Assembly (NCBI RefSeq): GCF_014207985.1
Contig: NZ_JACHMI010000001.1
Coordinates: 479,001-543,000 of the forward strand
Source of the DNA: Nonomuraea rubra
GTDB lineage: Bacteria; Actinomycetota; Actinomycetes; Streptosporangiales; Streptosporangiaceae
Length of the DNA: 64,000 nt
Direction: 5' to 3'
Shown here: positions 8,859 through 17,384 of the stretch, in pieces
Position numbering within the stretch: position 1 is the stretch's first letter
How the letters are laid out: each line of letters begins with the position of its first letter
Notes under the pieces: model-generated
What the model was told of the DNA's origin: nothing
Databases searched by the model: none
Seen by the model: the letters and a program-made list of their open reading frames with translations, nothing else
Position numbers and translations under genes: made by a program

Positions 8859-9453
8859 CGGCCTCCCGGGTGGCGGGCCAGGCGGACATGGCGAGGGTGG
8901 CGATGGCGAGCAGGTCCTCGTAGCGGGCGCCGTCGCGCGACTGCGTGGACATGCCCTGGATCGTCGCGGCGTAGAACGTGGCCAGCCCCGCCGTGTCCGT
9001 CCCGGCGGGCAGCCGCCCGGCCGCCACGTCGTCGTCGATCCGCGCCTTGAACGCCGCCCTGGCCTCCGTCCTGAACCGCCGCAGCAGCTCCTCGACCTCG
9101 GCCGACTCCGGCCCACAGTTGACGGCGGCCGTGATGACCAGGCAGCCGCCCGGGTGTTCGGTGCTGGCGTACTCGGCCGCCGCCTCCCGCAGCACCCGCT
9201 CGATGGCTGCCCGCCCCGTCGGCTCCTCGGCCAGCGCGCGGGTGGTGAAGGCTCCGTACGTCTGCTGGTAACGCCGTACGGCCTCCTCGAACAGCCGCCG
9301 CTTGTCGCCGAAGGCCGCGTACAGGCTGGGTGGCCTGATGCCCATCGCGGCGGTCAGCTCGGCGATCGAGGTGGCCTCGTAGCCGTGCCGCCAGAACGCG
9401 AGCAGCGCCGCCTCCAGCGCCGCCTCCCTGTCGAACTCCCGTCGCCTGGCCAT
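8845..9453 (-). CDS. TetR/AcrR-family transcriptional regulator
   Basis: A 202-residue TetR repressor. The HTH is ALLAFWRHGYEATSIAELTAAMGIRPPSLYAAFGDKRRLFEEAV, and the C-terminal TetR_C-like domain contains the PGGCLVITAA segment seen in AcrR-type repressors of short-chain dehydrogenase genes. It is divergent from an SDR gene with a perfect palindrome between them, so it probably represses itself and the SDR. Confidence 0.9.
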   Translation of the reverse strand: MARRREFDREAALEAALLAFWRHGYEATSIAELTAAMGIRPPSLYAAFGDKRRLFEEAVRRYQQTYGAFTTRALAEEPTGRAAIERVLREAAAEYASTEHPGGCLVITAAVNCGPESAEVEELLRRFRTEARAAFKARIDDDVAAGRLPAGTDTAGLATFYAATIQGMSTQSRDGARYEDLLAIATLAMSAWPATREAVTTT

Positions 9454-9464
9454 GCCGCCATTCT

Positions 9465-9478
9465 ATAGCGATCGCTAT
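9465..9478. promoter_or_regulatory. TetR operator palindrome
   Basis: The perfect 14-bp palindrome ATAGCGATCGCTAT lies between the divergent TetR and SDR genes, 12 bases from the TetR start. A related partial site (TATCGATCAC) follows at about 9491. The placement and symmetry fit a TetR-dimer operator. Confidence 0.65.
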
Positions 9479-9518
9479 GCTATCTTTCTGTATCGATCAC
9501 TAAAGAAAGGTGGCATCG

Positions 9519-10244
9519 ATGAGGACTGCCCTCGTCACGGGTGCGAGCAGGGGAATCGGCCGCGCCATCGCGCTGCGCCTGGCCAAGGACGGGTTCCGCG
9601 TGATCGTGAACTACGCCAGGGACGGCGCGGCCGCCCGCGAGGTCGTGGACCGGATCGGCGCGAACGCGGTCGCGGTGCGGGCCGACCTGGGCGTGCCGGA
9701 GGAGGTCACCGCGCTCGCGCAGCGCGTCGCGGCCGAGACGGACGTGCTCGACGTGCTGGTGAACAACGCCGGGATCGGCCTGCCCCGGCCGATCGGGGAG
9801 GTGACGCGGGCCGACTATGCCCGCCTGTTCGCGGTCAACGTCGAGGGCCCGTTCTTCCTCACCCAGCAGCTCCTGCCGCTCATCCCCGACGGCGGCAGGA
9901 TCGTCAACCTCACCTCGGGCGTGACCCGCATCGCCTTCCCCGAGGCCATCGCGTACGCGATGAGCAAGGGCGCCGTGCAGACGTTCACCCTGGCCCTGGC
10001 CAAGGAGCTGGGCCCGCGCGGCATCACGGTCAACAACGTCGCACCCGGCATCATCGACACCGACGCCAACGCCGGCTGGCTGCGCGGCGACCCCGAGGCG
10101 CAGGCTCGCGCGGCGGGCAGGCACGCGGTCAACCGGGTCGGCCGCGCGGATGAGATCGCCGACGTGGTCGCCTTCGCCGCGTCGCCCCAGGCCGGCTTCG
10201 TCACCGGCACCACGATCGACGCCACCGGCGGCGGAAATCTCTGA
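9519..10244 (+). CDS. SDR-family oxidoreductase
   Basis: A 241-residue classical short-chain dehydrogenase/reductase. The dinucleotide motif TGASRGIG is at about residue 8-15, the NNAG motif (VLVNNAGIG) near 85, the catalytic Ser in NLTSGVTR, YAMSK (Tyr and Lys) near 148-152, and the C-terminal GTTIDATGG. The Arg in the first loop region suggests NADP(H). ATG 9519 follows AAAGAAAGGTGG. It is controlled presumably by the divergent TetR. The substrate is unknown. Confidence 0.9.
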   Translation: MRTALVTGASRGIGRAIALRLAKDGFRVIVNYARDGAAAREVVDRIGANAVAVRADLGVPEEVTALAQRVAAETDVLDVLVNNAGIGLPRPIGEVTRADYARLFAVNVEGPFFLTQQLLPLIPDGGRIVNLTSGVTRIAFPEAIAYAMSKGAVQTFTLALAKELGPRGITVNNVAPGIIDTDANAGWLRGDPEAQARAAGRHAVNRVGRADEIADVVAFAASPQAGFVTGTTIDATGGGNL

Positions 10245-10251
10245 GCTGGAC

Positions 10252-10273
10252 GTTCATCACCCGTTCGTAACCG
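10252..10273 (+). promoter_or_regulatory. Possible PHO box (PhoP direct repeat)
   Basis: Two adjacent 11-mers, GTTCATCACCC and GTTCGTAACCG, lie 33 bases before the 5'-nucleotidase start. Streptomyces PhoP boxes are 11-bp direct repeats opening with GTTCA. The first unit fits in its first seven bases, the second is weaker. A role in phosphate-starvation control of a secreted phosphatase would be logical but is inferred. Confidence 0.4.
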
Positions 10274-10305
10274 TTGAGTGATTTGTCCTGGTTAACCTCC
10301 GCACC

Positions 10306-12060
10306 ATGCAGACCATGAAGCTCGCCCTCACCGGGGCCGCCGCCACCAGCGTGCTGGCCCTGGTGACGCTCCCCGCGCAGGCCGTCGCGCCGGCGAAAAC
10401 GGTCACGGTCACCGTCATGGGCACGTCCGACCTCCACAGCAACGCGCTCAACTGGGACTACTTCAAGGACACCGCCTACAGCGACAGCCAGGGCAACCAC
10501 GTCGGCCTGGCGAAGGTGTCCTCGCTGGTCAACCAGATCAGGGCCGAGCGCGGGGCGGACCACACGCTGCTGTTCGACTCGGGTGACACGATCCAGGGCA
10601 CGCCGCTGGCGTACTACTACGCCAAGGTCGAGCCCATCACCGAGAGCGGCGAGACCCACCCGATGGCCAAGGCCATGAACGCCATCGGGTACGACGCCGT
10701 GACGCTGGGCAACCACGAGTTCAACTACGGTCTGCCGCTGCTGGCCACGTGGATCGACCAGATGAAGGCCCCCGTGCTCGGCGCGAACGCCGTCCACGAC
10801 AGGTCGGGGCTGCCGGCGTACAAGCCGTTCGTGATCAAGACCATGAAGGTCAAGGGCGACAAGCCGGTCAAGGTGGGCGTGCTCGGCCTCACCAACCCCG
10901 GCGTGGCCATCTGGGACAAGGCCAACGTCGAGGGCAAGCTGCGCTTCACCGACCTGGTCGAGTCGGCGAAGAAGTGGGTGCCGGTCATCCGCGGCCTCGG
11001 CGCGGACGTGGTCGTCGTGACCGCGCACGCGGGCGACAACGGCATGTCGTCCTACGGCGGAGACCTGCCGGTCGAGAACGCCTCGGCGATGGTGGCCGAG
11101 CAGGTGCCGGGCATCGACGCGGTGCTGTTCGGGCACGCGCACAACGAGGTCGCCCAGCGGTTCGTGACGAACCAGGCCACCGGGAAGCAGGTGCTGCTGA
11201 CCGAGCCGGGCAAGTGGGGCCAGCGCCTGTCGCGGCTGGACTTCCAGCTCACCAAGCAGCGCGGCAAGTGGGTGGTCACCGGCAAGTCGTCCACCACGCT
11301 CAACACGAACCAGCTGCCCGAGGACCCCAAGATCGTGGCGCTGCTCAAGCCGCAGCACGACACCACGGTCGGCTACGTGAACAAGGTCGTGGCCAAGTCG
11401 GCACAGCAGCTCTCGGCGGCCGAGTCGCCCTACAGGGACACGCCGATCCTCGACTACATCCAGCACGTGCAGATCGAGACGGTCAAGCAGGCGCTGCCGG
11501 ACAACCAGCTGCCGGTGTTGTCGATCGCGGCGCCGTTCAGCCGCAGCGCCGTCTTCCCCGCCGGTGACGTCCGGGTCAGGGACGTGGCAGGCCTGTACGT
11601 CTACGACAACACGCTGATGGCCGTCAAGCTGACCGGGGCCCAGCTCAAGGACTACCTGGAGTACTCCGCCAGGTACTTCAACCAGCTCGCCCCCGGCGCC
11701 CCGGTGGATGTCGCCAAGCTGACCAACGCGAACAACACCCCCGACTACAACTACGACCAGCTTGCCGGGGTCTCCTACGACATCGACGTGGCCAGGCCCG
11801 CCGGCGAGCGCGTCACGAACCTCACCTTCGAGGGCGCGCCGATCCCGGCCGGGAAGGAGTTCCTGGTCGCGATCAACAACTACCGCCAGTCGGGCGGCGG
11901 CGGCTTCCCGCACGTCACCACCGCCCCCGTGCTCTACAACGCGCAGGTGGAGATCCGGCAGGCGCTGATCGAGTACGCCACCGCCCAGGGCACCATCGAC
12001 CCGGCCGGCTTCGCCGCCGCCAACTGGAAGCTGACCAGGGACGGCACGCCCCTGTTCTAG
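10306..12060 (+). CDS. Secreted bifunctional metallophosphatase/5'-nucleotidase
   Basis: A 584-residue UshA/YfkN-type enzyme with a Sec signal peptide (MKLALTGAAATSVLALVTLPAQAVA). The N-terminal calcineurin-like domain has GTSDLHSN (metal ligands, about residue 39-46), GNHEFNYG (about 135), VVVTAHAGDNG and GHAHNE (about 276). The C-terminal 5'-nucleotidase domain includes ISIAAPFSR-like and NNYRQSGGGGFP segments that stack the base of the nucleotide. It acts outside the cell on nucleotides or cyclic nucleotides to release phosphate. The start may be 10306 or the ATG at 10315; both keep the signal peptide. Confidence 0.9.
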   Translation: MQTMKLALTGAAATSVLALVTLPAQAVAPAKTVTVTVMGTSDLHSNALNWDYFKDTAYSDSQGNHVGLAKVSSLVNQIRAERGADHTLLFDSGDTIQGTPLAYYYAKVEPITESGETHPMAKAMNAIGYDAVTLGNHEFNYGLPLLATWIDQMKAPVLGANAVHDRSGLPAYKPFVIKTMKVKGDKPVKVGVLGLTNPGVAIWDKANVEGKLRFTDLVESAKKWVPVIRGLGADVVVVTAHAGDNGMSSYGGDLPVENASAMVAEQVPGIDAVLFGHAHNEVAQRFVTNQATGKQVLLTEPGKWGQRLSRLDFQLTKQRGKWVVTGKSSTTLNTNQLPEDPKIVALLKPQHDTTVGYVNKVVAKSAQQLSAAESPYRDTPILDYIQHVQIETVKQALPDNQLPVLSIAAPFSRSAVFPAGDVRVRDVAGLYVYDNTLMAVKLTGAQLKDYLEYSARYFNQLAPGAPVDVAKLTNANNTPDYNYDQLAGVSYDIDVARPAGERVTNLTFEGAPIPAGKEFLVAINNYRQSGGGGFPHVTTAPVLYNAQVEIRQALIEYATAQGTIDPAGFAAANWKLTRDGTPLF

Positions 12061-12094
12061 AGGGTTCCAGAGGGTTCTAGAGGGTTCTAGAGAT
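12055..12094. repeat. Four tandem decanucleotide repeats across two converging stops
   Basis: TTCTAGAGGG, TTCCAGAGGG, TTCTAGAGGG and TTCTAGAGAT follow one another. The first unit contains the TAG of the 5'-nucleotidase gene, and the last contains the complement of the cydB TAG. The repeat therefore spans the whole 26-base gap between the converging genes. Confidence 0.85.
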
Positions 12095-12827
12095 AGGAGG
12101 GGCCGCTCACCCGGTGCCTGAACGTCCACCACACCCACGCCTGGGCAGCCACCAGGAACGGGATCAGGGTCAGGACGACCGGCACCAGCAGCGGCCCCGA
12201 CGTGCCGGGCTCCAGCGGCAGCCGGAGCCCGGCCAGCACCCCCACGACCACCAGCACCACCGAGGTCAGCGCGTACGTGCGCACCTCCCCGGCCCCGCCC
12301 GCGAGCACCGCGGCCCGCGCACGCAGCGTCCCGCGCAGCCGCAGCGCCGCGAACGTCAGCCCGTGCGTGCCGAACAGCGCGGCGATCACCAGCGCGGGCA
12401 GCAGCGCCACCGGCCCCTCGATGCCGAGCAGCACGTGGGACAGCAGCGCGCCCCAGCTCAGCGCCAGCCCCCAGCTCCCGGCCACGATCGCGCCGTCCCA
12501 GCACGCCTGCCAGCGCGCCCCCGGCAGGCGGCCGCGCAGCCACAGCCCCATGTCCCGCACGACCCAGGCCACCAGCAGCGTCACCACCACCGTGTGGTTG
12601 CCGTGCAGCAGCTCCCCCTCCAGCCGGGGGAACAGCCCGGCCAGCACGCCCCCCGTCGCCACCAGCCACACCTCGTTGCCCAGGAAGAACGGCGCGATCG
12701 CGGCGATCACCTCGCGCCGCTCGCCCGCCGACCTGCCCAGGTACGGCAGCGCCATGCCGACCCCGATGTCGGCCCCGGCCAGCACGAGGTAACCGATCGC
12801 GAAGAAGCCCAGAACGAAGATCTCCAT
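12087..12827 (-). CDS. cydB: Cytochrome bd oxidase subunit II, short form
   Basis: A 246-residue membrane protein recognised as CydB by its start (MEIFVLGFFAIGYLVLAGADIGVGMALPYLG), the APFFLGNEVWLVATGGVLAGLFP block and the final helix AAQAWVWWTFRHR. Known CydB proteins are usually 330-380 residues, so this one lacks roughly two helices. It starts 12 bases after the cydA stop and is surely co-transcribed. With CydA it would form a quinol-oxidising terminal oxidase. cydDC assembly genes are not in the window. Confidence 0.85.
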   Translation of the reverse strand: MEIFVLGFFAIGYLVLAGADIGVGMALPYLGRSAGERREVIAAIAPFFLGNEVWLVATGGVLAGLFPRLEGELLHGNHTVVVTLLVAWVVRDMGLWLRGRLPGARWQACWDGAIVAGSWGLALSWGALLSHVLLGIEGPVALLPALVIAALFGTHGLTFAALRLRGTLRARAAVLAGGAGEVRTYALTSVVLVVVGVLAGLRLPLEPGTSGPLLVPVVLTLIPFLVAAQAWVWWTFRHRVSGPSYL

Positions 12828-12839
12828 GACAAGCGTCCC

Positions 12840-14090
12840 CTAGAACGAAGGAGCAGGAACGGGGGCGTCGACCGGCCGGTCGCCCAGCGCCACCGCGCCG
12901 GGCCCGCGCCGCGCCTGCCTGGCCAGCAGCCAGTAGTTGACCGCGATCAGGACCGCGAACACCGTGACGAACGCGGTCAGCGAGAAGACCATCTGCCCCT
13001 CGGTCACCGGCGACATCGCGTCGGACGTCGTGAGCAGCCCGTACACGGCCCACGGCTGGCGGCCCATCTCGCGGAAGACCCAGCCGGCCAGCATGGTGAC
13101 GAACGGGACCGGGATCATCAGCGTCAGCAGCCAGTGCCACACCCTGAACCCGCGCACCACGGGCCGGACGAGCATGAGCAGGAAGCTCGGCGCGGCCACG
13201 AACAGCATCACCGCGAACAGCGTCAGCATCGTGATGCCGCCCGCCTGCACCGCCCCCACGGGCGGCAGGTAGTCGCCGGGGCCGAACCTGGCCACCATCT
13301 CGGCCTGCGCGGCGGCCAGCCGCTCGGCGTCGTTCACCCACGCGGCGGCCTTCGCAGGCTGCAAGCTCTCGAACCCGATCCCGCCGAACGTCGCCGTGAG
13401 CAGCAGGGCGGGCAGCGCCACTCCGATCCCGATCCGCAGCGACTTGCGGAACAGGTCCTGCTCGGGGGTGCGCCTGCTCAGGTGGTAGGCGCTCACCCCG
13501 GCCATGAAGAACCCGCCGACGATCATCGCCCCGAACAGCACGTGCCAGAACGCCACCTGCGCCGCCGGGTTGGCCACCATGGCCCCGAAGTCCGTCAGCC
13601 GCAGCCGGCCGCCCTCCAGCACGTGCCCGACCGGGTTCTGCAGGAAACCGTTGGCGACCATGATCCAGAACGCCGACGCGTACGCGGTCAGCGTCACCAC
13701 CCAGATCAGCGCCAGGTGCGCCCACCGGTTCAGCTTGTTCCAGCCGAAGATCCACAACCCCAGGAACGTGGACTCGACGAAGAACGCCACCAGCGTCTCG
13801 ATGGCCAGCGCCGACCCGAACACGTCGCCCGCGTACTCGGTCAGCCCGCTCCACGACAGCCCGAGCTGGAACTCCATCACGAGCCCGGTGACGATGCCCA
13901 TCGCGTAGTTGATGATGTAGAGCTGGCCCCAGAACCGCGTCATCCGCAGGTGCACGGGGTCGCCGCTGAGGGTGGCGCGGGTCTGGACGACGGCGACCAG
14001 CGTCGCCAGCCCGAGCGTCAACGCCACGAACAGGAAGTGCGCGCCCGCGGTGAGCGCGAACTGCAGGCGGGCGAGGTCCACGATGTCCAT
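12840..14090 (-). CDS. cydA: Cytochrome bd oxidase subunit I, short Q-loop
   Basis: A 416-residue multi-pass protein. Residues 1-130 show the CydA signature DLARLQFALTAGAHFLFVALTLGLATLVAV with the haem-ligand His near 18. The second conserved His is in AFWHVLFGAMIVGGFF, and the quinol-site GRQPWAVYGLL is near residue 345. The stretch between GPGDYLPP and GRQPW is short, so the Q-loop is minimal, as in short CydA/CIO-type oxidases. Upstream (14091-14187) lies its promoter region, without an evident operator. Confidence 0.88.
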   Translation of the reverse strand: MDIVDLARLQFALTAGAHFLFVALTLGLATLVAVVQTRATLSGDPVHLRMTRFWGQLYIINYAMGIVTGLVMEFQLGLSWSGLTEYAGDVFGSALAIETLVAFFVESTFLGLWIFGWNKLNRWAHLALIWVVTLTAYASAFWIMVANGFLQNPVGHVLEGGRLRLTDFGAMVANPAAQVAFWHVLFGAMIVGGFFMAGVSAYHLSRRTPEQDLFRKSLRIGIGVALPALLLTATFGGIGFESLQPAKAAAWVNDAERLAAAQAEMVARFGPGDYLPPVGAVQAGGITMLTLFAVMLFVAAPSFLLMLVRPVVRGFRVWHWLLTLMIPVPFVTMLAGWVFREMGRQPWAVYGLLTTSDAMSPVTEGQMVFSLTAFVTVFAVLIAVNYWLLARQARRGPGAVALGDRPVDAPVPAPSF

Positions 14091-14187
14091 ACCGCAGACC
14101 CTCCCGCTACGGCCGCACCCGCCGCGTCATGCCGGGGCGGGCACCCGGCTTACCTCCCGGGGCGCAGGAGATCGGCCGGCGTACGAC

Positions 14188-14856
14188 TCAGGGAGTAAGC
14201 CAGCCCGGCGTGATCATGCCGGCCTCGTACGCGATGACCACGAGCTGGGCCCTGTCGCGCACGCGCAGCTTGGTCATGATCCGGCTGACGTGCGTCTTCG
14301 CCGTGGCGGGGCTGAGCACGAGGCGGGCCGCGATCTCGTCGTTGGACAGGCCGGCGGCCACCAGCGTCATGACCTCGCGCTCCCGCTCGGTGAGGGCGTT
14401 CAGCTCGGGGCCGGGCTCCGGCCGCTTGACCCGGCCGGCGAACTCGGCGATCAGCCGCCGCGTGATCGAGGGCGCGATCAGCGCGTCGCCCCTGGCCACG
14501 ACCCTGACAGCGTGGATCAGCTCGGCCGGCTCGGTGTCCTTGACCAGAAAGCCGCCCGCGCCGGCCCGGAGCGCGCCATAGACGTAGTCGTCGAGGTCGA
14601 ACGTGGTCAGGATGATCACCTTGACGCCGTCGAGCGCCGGGTCGCCCGCGATGCGGCGGGTGGCCTCCAGGCCGTCGAGCTCGGGCATGCGGATGTCCAT
14701 GAGCACCACGTCCGGGCGGTGCTCGCGGGCCCCGGCGATCGCCTGCGCGCCGTTGGCGGCCTCGGCCACCACCTCGATGTCGTCCTCGTCGCTGAGTATG
14801 GACCGGAACCCGGCCCGTACCAGGGTCTGGTCGTCGGCGAGCAGTACGCGGATCAT
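14188..14856 (-). CDS. NarL/LuxR-type response regulator
   Basis: A 222-residue response regulator. The receiver domain has the acidic pair DD at residues 8-9, the phospho-acceptor Asp54 in VLMDIRMP and a conserved Lys in FLVKDTEP. The C-terminal LuxR HTH (LTEREREVMTLVAAGLSNDEIAARLVLSPATAKTHV) binds DNA. It overlaps the 3' end of the adjacent sensor kinase gene by four bases, so the two form one two-component operon. Confidence 0.92.
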   Translation of the reverse strand: MIRVLLADDQTLVRAGFRSILSDEDDIEVVAEAANGAQAIAGAREHRPDVVLMDIRMPELDGLEATRRIAGDPALDGVKVIILTTFDLDDYVYGALRAGAGGFLVKDTEPAELIHAVRVVARGDALIAPSITRRLIAEFAGRVKRPEPGPELNALTEREREVMTLVAAGLSNDEIAARLVLSPATAKTHVSRIMTKLRVRDRAQLVVIAYEAGMITPGWLTP

Positions 14857-15992
14857 CGGGCCCCGTTCGTCGGCTGGGTCAGTGGCAGGCGGGCGGTGAC
14901 GCGGAAGCCGCCCTCGGGGCGGGGGCCGGCCTCCAGGGTGCCGCCGAGCGCGGTCGCGCGCTCGCGCATGCCCTGGATCCCGAAGCCGCTGCCCCCGTCG
15001 TACGTGGCGCCGGGCCCGTCGTCCTCCACGGTGATGATGACATGTCCGGCCTCGTTGGTGATCGCGAGGGAGGCGTGCTCCGTGCCCGAGTGGCGGGAGA
15101 CGTTCGTCAGCGCCTCCCTGACGATGCGGGTGGCGGCCAGGTCGACCTCGGTCGGCAGGGTGTCGAGCGGGCCCGACAGGTCCGTACGCACCTTCAGCCC
15201 CGACGCCGCGACCAGCACGTCCACCCGCGCCAGGCTGTCGGCGGGGGCGACCGGCGCGTCCTCGTCCACCTGGCGCAGCACGCCCAGCGTGGTCCGCAGC
15301 TCGCGCAGCGTCTCCTTGCTGGTGTCCTTGATCGTGCGCAGCGCCGTCTCGGCCTCCTCCGGCCGCTTCCTGATCCCGTGCAGCGCCGCCGACGCCTGCA
15401 CGTTGATCATGGAGATGTTGTGCCCGAGCACGTCGTGCAGCTCCCTGGCGATCCGCAGCCGCTCCTCGCTGGCCCGCCGCCTGGCCTCCTCCTCCTTGGT
15501 CAGCAGGGCGTCGAGCGCGTGCTGGCGGGCCTCGGACAGGTACGCGCGGCGGTTGCGGGTGACCCCGCCGAACGCGATGGAGGCGACCACCCAGCCGGTG
15601 ATCGAGATGAACATGCTGTCGTCCACGTGCCTGATCCCGCCGGTCTCGCCGAGCCCCATGGCCAGCAGCGCCGCCACGCCCGTGGCGATGGCCGCGGTGA
15701 GACGGCCGCGGTCGGCCGCCGTGTAGAGGGTGACGAACAGCGTCACGAGGAGCGGCCCGTCGAGCCCCGCGTACGGGTAGTACGCCGCCACCGAGACCGT
15801 CACGACGATCAGCGCCGCGACCGGGAACCGCTCCCGTGCCAGCAGCCCGCCGCAGGCGAGCACCGGGAGCACGACGTCCAGCACGTTCGCCGGGCCGTCG
15901 TTGGCGAAGGCGAGGAACGTCCCGGCCAGCACGGCGGCGATGGTCACGAGTGACACGACCGTGCTGCTGGAGGGCCTGCGCATGCCCTTCAT
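14853..15992 (-). CDS. Sensor histidine kinase (HisKA_3)
   Basis: A kinase of about 379 residues with four or five N-terminal membrane helices (residues about 8-145) and a short extracytoplasmic portion. The dimerisation/phosphoacceptor helix RIARELHDVLGHNISMINVQ has the His near residue 186. A C-terminal HATPase_c domain follows (VEDDGPG, GFGIQGMRERA). The start is uncertain between ATG at 15992 and at 15983; an upstream frame extends further but has non-coding-like composition. It phosphorylates the LuxR-type regulator encoded immediately after it. The stimulus is unknown. Confidence 0.88.
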   Translation of the reverse strand: MKGMRRPSSSTVVSLVTIAAVLAGTFLAFANDGPANVLDVVLPVLACGGLLARERFPVAALIVVTVSVAAYYPYAGLDGPLLVTLFVTLYTAADRGRLTAAIATGVAALLAMGLGETGGIRHVDDSMFISITGWVVASIAFGGVTRNRRAYLSEARQHALDALLTKEEEARRRASEERLRIARELHDVLGHNISMINVQASAALHGIRKRPEEAETALRTIKDTSKETLRELRTTLGVLRQVDEDAPVAPADSLARVDVLVAASGLKVRTDLSGPLDTLPTEVDLAATRIVREALTNVSRHSGTEHASLAITNEAGHVIITVEDDGPGATYDGGSGFGIQGMRERATALGGTLEAGPRPEGGFRVTARLPLTQPTNGAR

Positions 15993-16065
15993 TCTGTACG
16001 CCCGAGCCCGCGGCCGGTTATCAGGGCCCGGTGATCGCGGGGGCACTTCTGGGTAGAGCCGTTGA

Positions 16066-16287
16066 ATGAGTACAAAGGACGAACTCCGGCGGGTCGAAGA
16101 GGACCTGACCCGGTTGCGAGCCGAGAACCAGGACGTGCGCGACCAGATCCGCGACATGGGCGCGACCGACCAGATCGAGGTCTCGGCGATGATCAGCCAG
16201 GCGGACGAGCAGGTCGAGCTGATCGCCGAGCTCGAACGCCGCCGCGACCGGCTGATCCAGCGGCTGGAGGAGGAGGGCGCCCGCTGA
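16066..16287 (+). CDS. Small coiled-coil protein
   Basis: A 73-residue, highly charged protein. Two heptad-rich helices are visible: LRRVEEDLTRLRAENQDVRDQIRDM (about residues 7-31) and an ELIAELERRRDRLIQRLEEE helix (about 51-70). It has no membrane segment. It sits between the divergent two-component operon and the convergent desaturase gene. I do not recognise a family; structure suggests an oligomeric coiled coil. Confidence 0.75.
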   Translation: MSTKDELRRVEEDLTRLRAENQDVRDQIRDMGATDQIEVSAMISQADEQVELIAELERRRDRLIQRLEEEGAR

Positions 16288-16289
16288 GG

Positions 16290-16322
16290 GGCGCCCCGGG
16301 GAGATCAGCGAAGCGGGGCGCC
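16290..16322. terminator. Inverted repeat between converging genes
   Basis: GGCGCCCCG at 16290-16298 pairs with CGGGGCGCC at 16314-16322 (9-bp arms, 15-base loop). It spans the gap between the coiled-coil gene stop and the desaturase stop. It could act as a bidirectional terminator, although there is no T tract. Confidence 0.45.
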
Positions 16323-17318
16323 GACCTCGTGCAGGTGTCTCAGCGCCTGCCCGTACGACTCGACGAGGCCGGTCTGGAGGTAGTCGACGCCGATCTCCCT
16401 GCAGTAGCGCTCCACGATGGGCTGGGCCTTGCGCAGGTTCGGGGCCGGCATGTTGGGGAACAGGTGGTGCTCGATCTGGTAGTTGAGCTGGCCGAGCGCC
16501 ACGTCGGTGAACAGGTTGCCGCGGACGTTGCGGGAGGTCAGGACCTGCTTGCGGAGGAAGTCCAGCTTGTCCTCCTTGGTGAGGACGGGCATGCCCTTGT
16601 GGTTGGGGGCGAACGTACAGCCGAGGTAGACCCCGAACAGCCCCTGGTGCACGGCGAGGAACAGCAGGGCCTTGCCGAAGGGCAGCACGGTGAAGACCAC
16701 GCCGAAGTAGAGCACGAAGTGGACGAGGAGCAGCGTCAGCTCCAGGCTGCGCCGCTTGGCGGTGGGCTGGAACAGCGCCTTGAAGCTGGCGATGTGGAGG
16801 TGCCAGGCCTCCAGGGTGAGCAGCGGAAAGAACCAGAACGCCTGATATTTCGCGATAAAGCGGGGCAGGCCGGTGCTCCGGGCGGCCTGGTCCTCGGACC
16901 AGACGATCACGGCCGGTGAGACGTCGGGGTCGTGGTCCTCGTGGTTCGGGTTGGCGTGGTGCTTGTTGTGCTTGGTCGTCCACCAGCCCCAGCCGAGCCC
17001 GATGGCGAAGTTGCCGAGGATCAGGCCCGCGACGTCGCTCGGCCGCCGGGTCCTGAAGACCTGCCGGTGCCCGAGGTCGTGGGCGAGGAAGCCGAACTGG
17101 GCGAAGATCACAGCCAGCGCCGCCGCGACGAGAAGTTGCAACCAGGAGTCGCCTACCCAGAAGAACAGGGCCCAGCCGCCGGCGTACACGACGGCCGCGA
17201 TACTCATCCGGAGGGCGTAATAAACGGGACGCCGGTCGAGGAGACCGGCGTCCGCGATGCGATGGGCTAGTCGGGCGAAGTCACTGCCTCGAGTGTCGAT
17301 GGTGCCAGGACTGGCCAC
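16305..17318 (-). CDS. Fatty acid desaturase (acyl-CoA/acyl-lipid type)
   Basis: A membrane di-iron desaturase of about 337 residues. All three histidine boxes are present: HDLGH near residue 80, HNKHH near 117, and QIEHHLFP near 295. Hydrophobic helix pairs flank them. It introduces double bonds into acyl chains using O2 and an electron donor. The GTG at 17318 is chosen because AAGGAG lies 4-5 bases upstream; the TTG at 17342 has no such site. Confidence 0.88.
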   Translation of the reverse strand: MASPGTIDTRGSDFARLAHRIADAGLLDRRPVYYALRMSIAAVVYAGGWALFFWVGDSWLQLLVAAALAVIFAQFGFLAHDLGHRQVFRTRRPSDVAGLILGNFAIGLGWGWWTTKHNKHHANPNHEDHDPDVSPAVIVWSEDQAARSTGLPRFIAKYQAFWFFPLLTLEAWHLHIASFKALFQPTAKRRSLELTLLLVHFVLYFGVVFTVLPFGKALLFLAVHQGLFGVYLGCTFAPNHKGMPVLTKEDKLDFLRKQVLTSRNVRGNLFTDVALGQLNYQIEHHLFPNMPAPNLRKAQPIVERYCREIGVDYLQTGLVESYGQALRHLHEVGAPLR

Positions 17319-17384
17319 TGCTCTCCTTACCTCACGGTGCAAGTTGCCCTAACCATCGCGCATCCGCCGTCAAACCGGAAGCGT

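Noticed and set aside
10201..13854. A 1217-codon minus-strand frame across the 5'-nucleotidase and cyd genes
   Set aside because: The frame is antisense to one gene and out of frame with cydA and cydB, with no domain pattern.
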